Shown here in pieces: positions 16,672 to 23,772 of a DNA stretch of 64,000 bases (position 1 is its first letter; every line of letters begins with the position of its first letter). This DNA comes from Deltaproteobacteria bacterium. Its GTDB lineage: Bacteria; Desulfobacterota; Desulfuromonadia; Desulfuromonadales; Geopsychrobacteraceae. A program made the position numbers and the translations under genes. The DNA lies in assembly GCA_024280335.1 (NCBI GenBank), contig JAJRQI010000034.1, positions 124,001 through 188,000 of the forward strand, given 5' to 3'. Under the pieces are notes generated by a model. That model made no database searches, had not been told where the DNA came from, and saw nothing but the letters and a program-made list of their open reading frames with translations.

Positions 16672-17085
16672 TTACAGCAGTTCCAGACCGTTGAAGAAGT
16701 AGCCAAGTTCAAATGCGGCAGTCTCGGCGGCGTCGGAACCGTGGGTTGCGTTCTCACCGATCGACGCACCGAACTCCTTGCGCAGAGTACCTTCAGCAGC
16801 GTCGGCCGGATTGGTAGCACCCATCAGATCACGCCATTTCAGGATAGCGCCTTCTGCTTCCAGCGCCAGAACAATGCAGGGGGCGCTGCTCATGAAATCA
16901 GTCAGTTCACCAAAGAAAGGACGCTCACTGTGAACGGCATAAAAGCCCTCAGCTTCGACCTTGCTCATGTAGAGCTTTTTCAGGCCGACAACCTTGAAGC
17001 CTTCAGCGTAGATCCGTGCGAGGATTTTGCCAGCATAACCGGCGGCGAATGCATCGGGCTTGATGATAGCGAATGTTCTTTCCAT
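16672..17085 (-). CDS. ndk: Ndk, nucleoside diphosphate kinase
   Basis: Transfers the gamma-phosphate between nucleoside triphosphates and diphosphates. The 137-residue product begins [16 protein letters not shown]. It contains [13 protein letters not shown], the Asn/Pro substrate region and the catalytic His in NATHGSD near residue 117. The C-terminus ([11 protein letters not shown]) fits the usual bacterial length. GGAGGAAGTC precedes the ATG. A promoter-like sequence upstream and a terminator downstream suggest that it is transcribed alone. Confidence 0.97.
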   Translation of the reverse strand: MERTFAIIKPDAFAAGYAGKILARIYAEGFKVVGLKKLYMSKVEAEGFYAVHSERPFFGELTDFMSSAPCIVLALEAEGAILKWRDLMGATNPADAAEGTLRKEFGASIGENATHGSDAAETAAFELGYFFNGLELL

Positions 17086-17134
17086 GACTTCCTCCGTTAT
17101 ATAGTTGTGATTTATCGAATATTTAGCGAGGCGC

Positions 17135-17164
17135 TTTGTAGCATCCCCCTTCTGACCCTGTCAA
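17135..17164 (-). promoter_or_regulatory. Candidate sigma-70 promoter for ndk
   Basis: Minus-strand TTGACA (17164-17159) and TACAAA (17140-17135) are 18 bases apart in the gap between the rdgB stop and ndk. Confidence 0.6.
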
Positions 17165-17168
17165 GGGC

Positions 17169-17771
17169 TTAACCGTTCTGCCGCGCCAACTCCTGCAATA
17201 GCGGCACGACTTTGCGCAGAGCGGTGCCGCGGTGGCTGATGCGATTTTTGATGTCGAGGGGCAACTCAGCCATGGTTTTTCCATATTCAGGGACCATAAA
17301 CAGGGGGTCATAACCGAAACCACCAGCGCCGCGCTCAGCACGCATAATCAGACCAGCGACCTGACCGGCAAAGGTTTCGCAGCGACCGTCCGGCCAAGCC
17401 AGTGCCATGACACAATGGAAGGCCGCCTGCCGTTGTTCATCAGCAACATCAGTCAGAGCCTGCAGCAGCTTGACGTTATTCGCCGCATCGTTACCCTGTT
17501 CGCCGGCATAACGGGCCGAATGCACCCCGGGAGCGCCATTCAGCGCAGCAACCACCAGACCACTGTCGTCAGCCAGAGTCAAACAGTCGCTGAACACGGC
17601 CATCTGCACAGCTTTTTTTCGTGCATTGGCAGCGAAGGTTTCACCATCCTCAACCACCTCCGGCGGATTTTCCAGCTGTTCGAGGCCGACCACTACAACT
17701 CCACAGCCTTCCAGTAAACGCCGAATCTCCTTGAGTTTGCCCTGATTCCCGGTCGCGACCAACAGTTTCAT
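17169..17771 (-). CDS. rdgB: RdgB, XTP/dITP diphosphatase
   Basis: House-cleaning pyrophosphatase that removes inosine and xanthosine triphosphates. The 200-residue product shows [46 protein letters not shown] and the end [11 protein letters not shown], all typical of the HAM1 family. The ATG at 17771 is chosen because it starts MKLLVATGN; an in-frame start 16 codons upstream would overlap rph and adds non-conserved residues. It follows rph with two bases between. Confidence 0.96.
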   Translation of the reverse strand: MKLLVATGNQGKLKEIRRLLEGCGVVVVGLEQLENPPEVVEDGETFAANARKKAVQMAVFSDCLTLADDSGLVVAALNGAPGVHSARYAGEQGNDAANNVKLLQALTDVADEQRQAAFHCVMALAWPDGRCETFAGQVAGLIMRAERGAGGFGYDPLFMVPEYGKTMAELPLDIKNRISHRGTALRKVVPLLQELARQNG

Positions 17772-17773
17772 CG

Positions 17774-18505
17774 TTACGCTCCGAACGATTGCTGCTGTAA
17801 TTCCGTCAGTTGCCCACATCCGAACAGAGCTAAATCGCGCAGCGCATCCAGATCATCCACCGAGAAAGGCTCACCTTCGGCGGTACCCTGGACTTCAACA
17901 AACTTGCCACTGCCGGTGATGACAAAATTCATATCAACTTCAGCCTTGGAATCTTCCTCGTAATTGAGATCAAGCAGCGGCTGCCCATCAACAATGCCGA
18001 CACTGATCGCCGCGATACTGTCTTTCAGCGGGATCGACTGCAACAGCCCCTGCTCAACCAAACGGTTCAGGGCATCGTAGAGCGCAACATAAGCACCGGT
18101 GATGGAAGCGGTTCGGGTACCACCATCGGCTTGCAGCACGTCACAGTCGATCTGAATGGTCACTTCTCCCAACGCCTCAAGATCGGTTACCGCCCGCAAC
18201 GAACGGCCGATCAATCGCTGAATCTCCTGGGTCCGTCCGGATATTTTCCCCTTGGCGGACTCACGCATCGACCGGGTGTGGGTTGCCCGCGGCAGCATAC
18301 TGTATTCAGCCGTCACCCAGCCACGCCCTTCGCCACGCATAAAAGGCGGTACCCGCTTCTCCACCGAGGCATTGCACAGTACCTTGGTTTCACCGCAGCA
18401 AACCAGTACAGAGCCTTCGGCATAGCGGGTGAACTGACGCTGAAAGCTGATCGGTCGCAGTTGATTTGCCAGACGACCATCATTACGCTGTTCAGTTGAA
18501 TCCAT
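17774..18505 (-). CDS. rph: Rph, ribonuclease PH
   Basis: Phosphorolytic 3'-5' exoribonuclease that trims tRNA precursors. The 243-residue product has [14 protein letters not shown], the phosphate-binding [36 protein letters not shown] and [18 protein letters not shown]. The start at 18505 ([11 protein letters not shown]) has the strong site AGAAGGAG and overlaps the amidase stop by 14 bases, so translation is probably coupled to it. The order amidase-rph-rdgB is one operon. Confidence 0.97.
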   Translation of the reverse strand: MDSTEQRNDGRLANQLRPISFQRQFTRYAEGSVLVCCGETKVLCNASVEKRVPPFMRGEGRGWVTAEYSMLPRATHTRSMRESAKGKISGRTQEIQRLIGRSLRAVTDLEALGEVTIQIDCDVLQADGGTRTASITGAYVALYDALNRLVEQGLLQSIPLKDSIAAISVGIVDGQPLLDLNYEEDSKAEVDMNFVITGSGKFVEVQGTAEGEPFSVDDLDALRDLALFGCGQLTELQQQSFGA

Positions 18506-19592
18506 TTTTTTTCTCCTTCTCAAGCTGGGCAAAGCGTCGAATCCCCTGATAAATCGCCTGCGCCAGACGTTCCTGATAGCCACTCGTCTGCAACTGGGCC
18601 AACTCTTCCGGATGGCTCAGAAAACCGAGCTCTATCTGCACCGTCGGCAGATTACCACGACCCAGCGACAGTAGCCCGGAGGGATAAATCCCGTTAACCG
18701 TGATGTCGCTTTCACGTAATGCCAAGGCCAGCTGCTGCGCTAACTGCAAACTGCTGTTCTCAGTCACAACCTCTTCCGTATCCGGGCTAGCGACAACTTC
18801 GTCCGCACGAATAAACAGGGTGACCCCCTGCAGGGTTGGCGAAAACGCTGCCTGCGTATGCAACAGTAACCAAAGATCAACCTCTTCGTGAGAGGCCGGC
18901 TCCAACCGCTGTTCAACGGTCAATTCATAATCCCCGTCACGACTCAGGTAAATCGGCACCCCCAGCTTCATCTTTAACTGTTTAGCCAATTTCTTTGCCA
19001 CGGCCAGATTGACCTGCTTCTCCTTAAAACCGTCGACAGCGATGACCCCGGTATCAAGCCCGCCATGGCCCGGATCTATTGCTACGGCACGGATCAAAGG
19101 TCCGCTACGTCGCGATTTTTTATTCAGCAAAAAGGAAAAAAGTCGATCTATGCTGCTCGATTCTTCGCTGATAATAGTATCTGTATGGGGATCCAGATTG
19201 CGAAAATAGATCGGCCGGCCGACCAGCTGCGATAATTGATTGAGGACAAAGCTGTCGGTCACCCGCAAGCGGCCATCGATAAAACGGGGCTTCTCTTTCA
19301 GCGGATAGAACTCACCGGAAAATTTAAGATAGCTGCTGGCAGGTGAAATTTCCGCCCAGCCATGACGGGTACGGATACGAAAGATGTGCTTGACTGAGTT
19401 CCAATGCCCCTTTAAACCTACGGCACCGATAACATCCTCGACTGCAATGTAAGGTACGCCATCCTGCTGGTAGACATCCTCCAGACGCAGCGGTTTTTTA
19501 CCGCGCGGAGCGATGTCAACAGCAGCTAACAGCGGCTCGGCAAACAGCAGAAATATAATCAACAGAAGGGTCGAGCGCATCAATGACTCCAT
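18492..19592 (-). CDS. N-acetylmuramoyl-L-alanine amidase (Amidase_3, AmiC-like)
   Basis: Periplasmic zinc amidase that cleaves the glycan-peptide bond of peptidoglycan. 366 residues, or 362 from the second Met. A signal peptide ([19 protein letters not shown]) is followed by an N-terminal domain of about 130 residues resembling copper-amine-oxidase-N modules. The catalytic domain starts near 155 with [14 protein letters not shown], continues with the second zinc His in LLLHTQ and ends with the catalytic Glu in [11 protein letters not shown]. Upstream now lies the inserted glycan module, so this operon needs its own promoter in 19593-19676. Confidence 0.93.
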   Translation of the reverse strand: MESLMRSTLLLIIFLLFAEPLLAAVDIAPRGKKPLRLEDVYQQDGVPYIAVEDVIGAVGLKGHWNSVKHIFRIRTRHGWAEISPASSYLKFSGEFYPLKEKPRFIDGRLRVTDSFVLNQLSQLVGRPIYFRNLDPHTDTIISEESSSIDRLFSFLLNKKSRRSGPLIRAVAIDPGHGGLDTGVIAVDGFKEKQVNLAVAKKLAKQLKMKLGVPIYLSRDGDYELTVEQRLEPASHEEVDLWLLLHTQAAFSPTLQGVTLFIRADEVVASPDTEEVVTENSSLQLAQQLALALRESDITVNGIYPSGLLSLGRGNLPTVQIELGFLSHPEELAQLQTSGYQERLAQAIYQGIRRFAQLEKEKKNGFN

Positions 19593-19676
19593 CGGAAAGC
19601 CGGTCGGTTATACCCCAGCATCCGGCGTTCTGTCAATGAATGCGCCCAGGCAGGAGCGGCAGGTCAGCCGCAATAA

Positions 19677-19721
19677 TTATTGCTCGACAACAAGGGGTTC
19701 TCCCGGCACCGGAGCGAGGTC
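19677..19721 (-). pseudogene. Duplicated 3' tail of the DHH phosphoesterase gene
   Basis: Minus-strand codons read D-L-A-P-V-P-G-E-P-L-V-V-E-Q-stop. The last codons of the DHH gene at 26136-26183 read D-L-A-P-V-P-G-K-P-L-L-P-N-D-H-stop. At DNA level about 34 bases match with one gap and a few changes, in the same orientation. No DHH similarity continues beyond 19721. I read this as the original stop region of the gene, left 84 bases from the amidase start when the 6.4-kb module entered. Confidence 0.82.
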
Positions 19722-19827
19722 ACGACAAGAGGGGGACATTCTGTCTTCTCCTCGTCGAGTGAGTTTTTGTATGGCTGCCTCGTGATAAGCTTTCAGATAA
19801 AAATCAGTTACTTATGTGTATCGAACA

Positions 19828-19843
19828 ACAATCACACGATTGT
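19828..19843. promoter_or_regulatory. Inverted repeat, possible operator of the glycan module
   Basis: A perfect 6-bp inverted repeat with a 4-base centre, ACAATC-ACAC-GATTGT, overlaps the -35 element of the promoter proposed here. It is placed where a repressor would block transcription. No regulator gene is adjacent. Confidence 0.45.
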
Positions 19844-19867
19844 AATCTCACAGATTCAAGGTAGAAT
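19840..19867 (+). promoter_or_regulatory. Candidate promoter of the glycan module
   Basis: TTGTAA (19840-19845) and TAGAAT (19862-19867) are 16 bases apart, about 40 bases before the first glycosyltransferase start. Confidence 0.5.
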
Positions 19868-19908
19868 GCTTGAGTAAAGTCAGATAACCGGAAATGGAAG
19901 TGAAATTT

Positions 19909-21258
19909 ATGCGGGTTGCAATGCTTTCACCCATTGCGTGGCGAACGCCGCCGCGCCATTACGGGCCCTGGGAAAGCGTGGTCTCCCTGTTGACAGAGGG
20001 GTTGGTCGCTCAAGGGGTGGACGTCACTCTTTTTGCCACTGCCGATTCCAGAACCAAGGGGACGTTGCGCGCCGTATGTAAGTCCGGCTATGAGGAAAAC
20101 AGCAAAATAGAGCCGAAAGTCTGGGAGTGTCTGCATATCTCCGAACTGTTTGAACGGGCCGATGAGTACGACCTGATCCACAACCACTTTGATTTCGCTC
20201 CGTTGGCATACAGCGGACTGGTGACGACCCCGCTGCTCACCACCATTCACGGGTTTTCCTCCCCCCGTATCCTGCCCGTTTATGAAAAATACAATGGCAA
20301 AGCCTTTTATGTGGCGATCAGCGAGGCCGACCGTTCGCCAAAGCTCGACTACGCGGCAACCATCCACCACGGCATCGACCTCAACGATTTCACCTTTGAG
20401 CCGGATCCGGCGGACTACCTGCTTTTCTTCGGCCGCATTCATCCGGACAAAGGGGCCAAAGAGGCCATCGCCATTGCCAGGGCTGCCGGTCGGAAATTGA
20501 TTATGGCCGGCATCATTCAGGATGAAAGTTACTATGAATTTGAAGTCGAACCCTATCTGGGCGCGGATGTTGACTATGTCGGCAGCGTCGGGCCGGAGCA
20601 GCGGAATGTATTGCTCGGCAAGGCGTCTGCCTTATTGCACCCGATCAACTTCAATGAACCTTTTGGGCTTTCCGTTATCGAGGCGATGTCGTGCGGTACG
20701 CCGGTGATTGCTTTTAACCGGGGCAGCATGCCTGAGTTGATCCGCCCGGGGTTGAACGGATTCCTGGTTGTCGATGTCGGGGAAGCGGCCGAAGCCGTTG
20801 AAGAAATCCACCGGATAGACCGGGCTGCCTGCCGCCAGTTTGTGGAGGAGAATTTTTCCACGGCGCGGATGGTGGATGATTACCTCAGGGTCTATGAGCA
20901 GATCATTGCCCAGACAAAACGTGAAGATCATCGGCCGTGGGGATACTACAGAATCCTTGCGGATGAACCGGATCATAAGGTCAAGCGCATTCACGTCTAT
21001 GCCGGCAAGCGCCTGAGCCTGCAAAAGCACCAGCGCCGGGCGGAGCACTGGACCATGGTATGCGGCGAAGGGGTCGTCACCCTGGACGGCCGGCAGATCC
21101 GGCTGAAAAAAGGTGAATTTATCGATATCCCCAGGGGCGCGGTCCATCGCATGGAGAATCAGACCGACGAGAAAATGGCCTTTATCGAGGTACAATTGGG
21201 AGATTATTTCGGTGAAGATGATATCGTCAGACTTGAGGATGACTTCGGCCGGACTTAA
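19909..21258 (+). CDS. GT4 glycosyltransferase fused to a PMI-type cupin
   Basis: 449 residues. Residues 1-340 are a GT-B glycosyltransferase of family GT4: RVAMLSPIAWRTPPRHYGPWE, LIHNHFDFAPLAY, the donor-binding FFGRIHPDKG and the EX7E region NEPFGLSVIEAMSCGTPVIA. From about residue 345 a cupin like the C-terminal phosphomannose isomerase domain of ManC follows: RPWGYYRIL, KVKRIHVYAGKRLSLQKH, AEHW, and IPRGAVHRMEN, ending GEDDIVRLEDDFGR. Metal ligands Q, H, E and H are retained. The start with GGAAG eight bases upstream is preferred over the ATG five codons earlier. The cupin points to mannose metabolism; the GT product is unknown. Confidence 0.9.
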   Translation: MRVAMLSPIAWRTPPRHYGPWESVVSLLTEGLVAQGVDVTLFATADSRTKGTLRAVCKSGYEENSKIEPKVWECLHISELFERADEYDLIHNHFDFAPLAYSGLVTTPLLTTIHGFSSPRILPVYEKYNGKAFYVAISEADRSPKLDYAATIHHGIDLNDFTFEPDPADYLLFFGRIHPDKGAKEAIAIARAAGRKLIMAGIIQDESYYEFEVEPYLGADVDYVGSVGPEQRNVLLGKASALLHPINFNEPFGLSVIEAMSCGTPVIAFNRGSMPELIRPGLNGFLVVDVGEAAEAVEEIHRIDRAACRQFVEENFSTARMVDDYLRVYEQIIAQTKREDHRPWGYYRILADEPDHKVKRIHVYAGKRLSLQKHQRRAEHWTMVCGEGVVTLDGRQIRLKKGEFIDIPRGAVHRMENQTDEKMAFIEVQLGDYFGEDDIVRLEDDFGRT

Positions 21259-21313
21259 GGGTTCGCCCAATTCTGCGAACTTTTTTTGAGCGGATCCTTA
21301 TCGGAGGCAAAAC

Positions 21314-22249
21314 ATGCAAGATCCGGTAGTGCAGCGGCATAAAAAAAATCCGATCCTGACCAGGCATGACGTCCCCTATCCGGTGGCAACTGTGCACAAT
21401 GCCGGGGTGGTCAAACATGACGGCAGATATGTCATGCTCTTCCGCTCCCACCGTCGAAACGGCCGCTCTATTATCGGTCTGGCCGAGAGCGATGACGGTT
21501 TCTCCTTCCGGGTGCGGCCGGAACCTTTTCTCACGCCGTCCACGGAGGGGGTGTTCGGCGAGTACGAAGAATTCGGGGTGGAAGACCTGCGCATCGCCGC
21601 CCTGGAGGGCGCGTACCTCCTGACCTACAGCGTCTACTCAAGGCACGGGGTGCGGATTGCCCTGGCGCGGACCAGAGATTTTAAGCGGGTCGAGCGGATC
21701 GCTTTAATCTCCCAGCCGGATATGCGCAACGTGGTGATCTTTCCGCAGAAAATCAACGGAAGGTATGCGCGCCTCGACCGGCCCCATTCCGAGATATCCC
21801 CCTGGTCCATACATATCTCTTATTCTCCCGACCTGGTCCATTGGGGAGATTCCAGGGTGGTCATGAAGCCGGAGACCTATCACTGGGATCAGTTGAAGAT
21901 CGGACCGGGCGCCACGCCGTTTATGACCGACGCAGGATGGCTCCATATCTACCACGGAGTCTTTGAAACCATGGCCGGGGCCGTTTACCGGCTCGGCGTG
22001 GCATTGCACGATCGGGATGATCCCGCCCGGATTGTCGGGGTTGCCGATCAGTGGATCCTGCAGCCCGAAGACCCCTGGGAAACAACCGGATATGTGCCCA
22101 ACGTAGTCTTTACCTGCGGTGCCGTCCCGGAAAACGACGGCACCGTGAAAATTTACTGGGGTGGCGCCGACACGGTCATGTGCGCGGGGTCGGCCCGGAT
22201 TCGGGATCTTGTGGAGATGTGTCTTCACAACCCGAGGTCGCCTTATTAG
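21314..22249 (+). CDS. GH130 mannoside phosphorylase-like protein (short form)
   Basis: 311 residues forming the five-bladed beta-propeller of family GH130, whose members mostly phosphorolyse beta-mannosides to mannose-1-phosphate. Key segments are KKNPILTRHDVPYPV, the catalytic-acid motif GVEDLRI near residue 93, FPQKINGRYARLDRPH with likely phosphate-binding Arg, the YHG segment in WLHIYHGV, and GYVPNVVFTCGA. There is no signal peptide, so it acts in the cytoplasm. CGGAGG lies eight bases before the ATG. The linkage (beta-1,2 or beta-1,4) cannot be assigned by eye. Confidence 0.92.
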   Translation: MQDPVVQRHKKNPILTRHDVPYPVATVHNAGVVKHDGRYVMLFRSHRRNGRSIIGLAESDDGFSFRVRPEPFLTPSTEGVFGEYEEFGVEDLRIAALEGAYLLTYSVYSRHGVRIALARTRDFKRVERIALISQPDMRNVVIFPQKINGRYARLDRPHSEISPWSIHISYSPDLVHWGDSRVVMKPETYHWDQLKIGPGATPFMTDAGWLHIYHGVFETMAGAVYRLGVALHDRDDPARIVGVADQWILQPEDPWETTGYVPNVVFTCGAVPENDGTVKIYWGGADTVMCAGSARIRDLVEMCLHNPRSPY

Positions 22250-22281
22250 CGATTCACGGTTATCATTTCAAGGGAAACCAG

Positions 22282-23748
22282 ATGCATCCAGCGCCTTTAA
22301 TAGTACAAAGAAAAAAGAAAATATTTTCAGCAAAATCCTCTCGGGTAATTACCAAATTTTATCTCCCGGGCGCCGCAGAGCGGACCCGGCACATCATCGC
22401 GCGCGTTCTCGGGCTGTCGGACCAAGAAGCCCGACAGAACCTGAAACAGGTCATGGACGATTTTGCCGCGCGCCATAAGGACATCCGCCAGGTATTCTAC
22501 CGGCACTTTGCCGAGATCAAAGAGTTCCTGCCCGAAGGTCTAGAGCTTTCAGAGGAGAGGAAGTGCCTGCTCGGCGCTTTTTTTACTCATGAGTATTCGG
22601 TCCAGGCAGCCGCTTTTTTTAACCCTTCCATCGTTATGCATCCGGACCAGAGTCATCTCAATGAAAAATGCATGCGTTTCATCTTGAGTTTCCGCTCCAC
22701 CGGAGAAGGGCACATATCCTCTATTGAATTCAGGAGCGGCGTTATCGATGAAAAAAATGACATCCGTTTTGATGCGGTCAGCCGGTTTGTGGAAACTCCC
22801 GAGGTCATTAAAAACCCGACCTATGACAAATATCTTTTCCAGTTGAAACTTGCGGATATGGAAGCCATGAATGAGGTTTCCAGGGGGATATTGCAGGATC
22901 TGCCCGCCAGATTCTCATTCTTTGAACTGCAGGCCGCTATGCAGCAAAAGATCGATGTTCGGCGTGAAGAGCCGGTCACTTTGCTTCATGATACGACGGA
23001 GAAGATGCTGTGGCTGACGAGATCCAATTATCAGTTAAAGTTCAGAACGGACCACCGGATATCGGAACGGGTTATTTTCCCGGTGTCGGAAAACGAAAGC
23101 CGGGGGATTGAGGACGCCAGGTTCGTGCGCTTTTGCGATACCGGCGGAGAAGTCACCTATTACGCGACCTACACCGCCTACAATGGTTTTGATATCTTGC
23201 CGATGCTGCTGGAAACCAAGGACTTTATCAGCTTCACAATCCGGACCCTTAACGGCAAGGCAGTGCAGAATAAAGGGATGGCCCTTTTCCCGAGAAAAAT
23301 CAACGGCAGATACATGATGATCTCCCGCCAGGACGGGGAAAACATATTTGTCATGTCTTCGGACAATATCCACTTTTGGCACGAAGCCGAAATCCTGCAG
23401 GGGCCGAAATATCCGTGGGAGTTCGTCCAGATCGGCAACTGCGGCTCACCCCTTGAAACCGAGGTGGGCTGGATCCTGCTGACCCACGGGGTCGGGGCAA
23501 TGAGAAAATATTGTATCGGCGCCTATCTGCTGGATTTGCAAGACCCCACCAGGATTATCGGCCGGCTTGCCGAGCCGCTGCTCAGCCCCACGGAAAAAGA
23601 ACGTGAAGGTTATGTGCCGAATGTTTTGTACACCTGCGGCGCCATAATTCACAACGATGAACTGATCATACCATACGCCATGTCTGATACGTCTTCCGGC
23701 ATTGCGGTTGTTTCGGTGCCGGATTTGCTCGCCAGGCTGTCAGCTTAG
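22282..23748 (+). CDS. GH130 family protein (long form)
   Basis: 488 residues. The first 180 or so residues are a helical N-terminal extension (FYLPGAAERTRHIIARVLG, EARQNLKQVMDDFAARHKD). The rest is a GH130 propeller: SRGIEDARFVRF holds the catalytic Asp, followed by FPRKINGRYMMISRQD, WILLTHGVGAMRKY and GYVPNVLYTCGA. The ATG at 22282 (MHPAPLIV), preceded by AGGGA, is used; a frame open further upstream overlaps the previous GH130 gene and is not conserved. It differs from the short GH130 at the propeller pocket (THG versus YHG), so the two may act on different linkages or chain ends. Confidence 0.9.
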   Translation: MHPAPLIVQRKKKIFSAKSSRVITKFYLPGAAERTRHIIARVLGLSDQEARQNLKQVMDDFAARHKDIRQVFYRHFAEIKEFLPEGLELSEERKCLLGAFFTHEYSVQAAAFFNPSIVMHPDQSHLNEKCMRFILSFRSTGEGHISSIEFRSGVIDEKNDIRFDAVSRFVETPEVIKNPTYDKYLFQLKLADMEAMNEVSRGILQDLPARFSFFELQAAMQQKIDVRREEPVTLLHDTTEKMLWLTRSNYQLKFRTDHRISERVIFPVSENESRGIEDARFVRFCDTGGEVTYYATYTAYNGFDILPMLLETKDFISFTIRTLNGKAVQNKGMALFPRKINGRYMMISRQDGENIFVMSSDNIHFWHEAEILQGPKYPWEFVQIGNCGSPLETEVGWILLTHGVGAMRKYCIGAYLLDLQDPTRIIGRLAEPLLSPTEKEREGYVPNVLYTCGAIIHNDELIIPYAMSDTSSGIAVVSVPDLLARLSA

Positions 23749-23772
23749 ACGGCCAATCCCTGAGAGTTTATA

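Larger units (their letters stand above)
19593..19893. other. Non-coding region between the amidase and the glycan module
   Basis: This gap of about 300 bases contains the DHH-gene tail remnant (19677-19721), a promoter-like pair and an inverted repeat before the first glycosyltransferase. The stretch 19722-19800 has no recognisable content apart from a GGGGGACATTCTGTC-like string. The promoter of the amidase-rph-rdgB operon should lie in 19593-19676, but no clear -35/-10 pair stands out. Confidence 0.6.

Noticed and set aside
19722-19800. Possible mobile-element end (GGGGGACATTCTGTC region) beside the DHH tail remnant
   Set aside because: No transposase, terminal inverted repeat or target duplication can be defined from this stretch alone.
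22051-22281. Longer open frame upstream of the long GH130 gene
   Set aside because: It overlaps the end of the short GH130 gene, and its residues do not resemble the family. The ATG at 22282 has a suitable ribosome-binding site and begins the conserved region.
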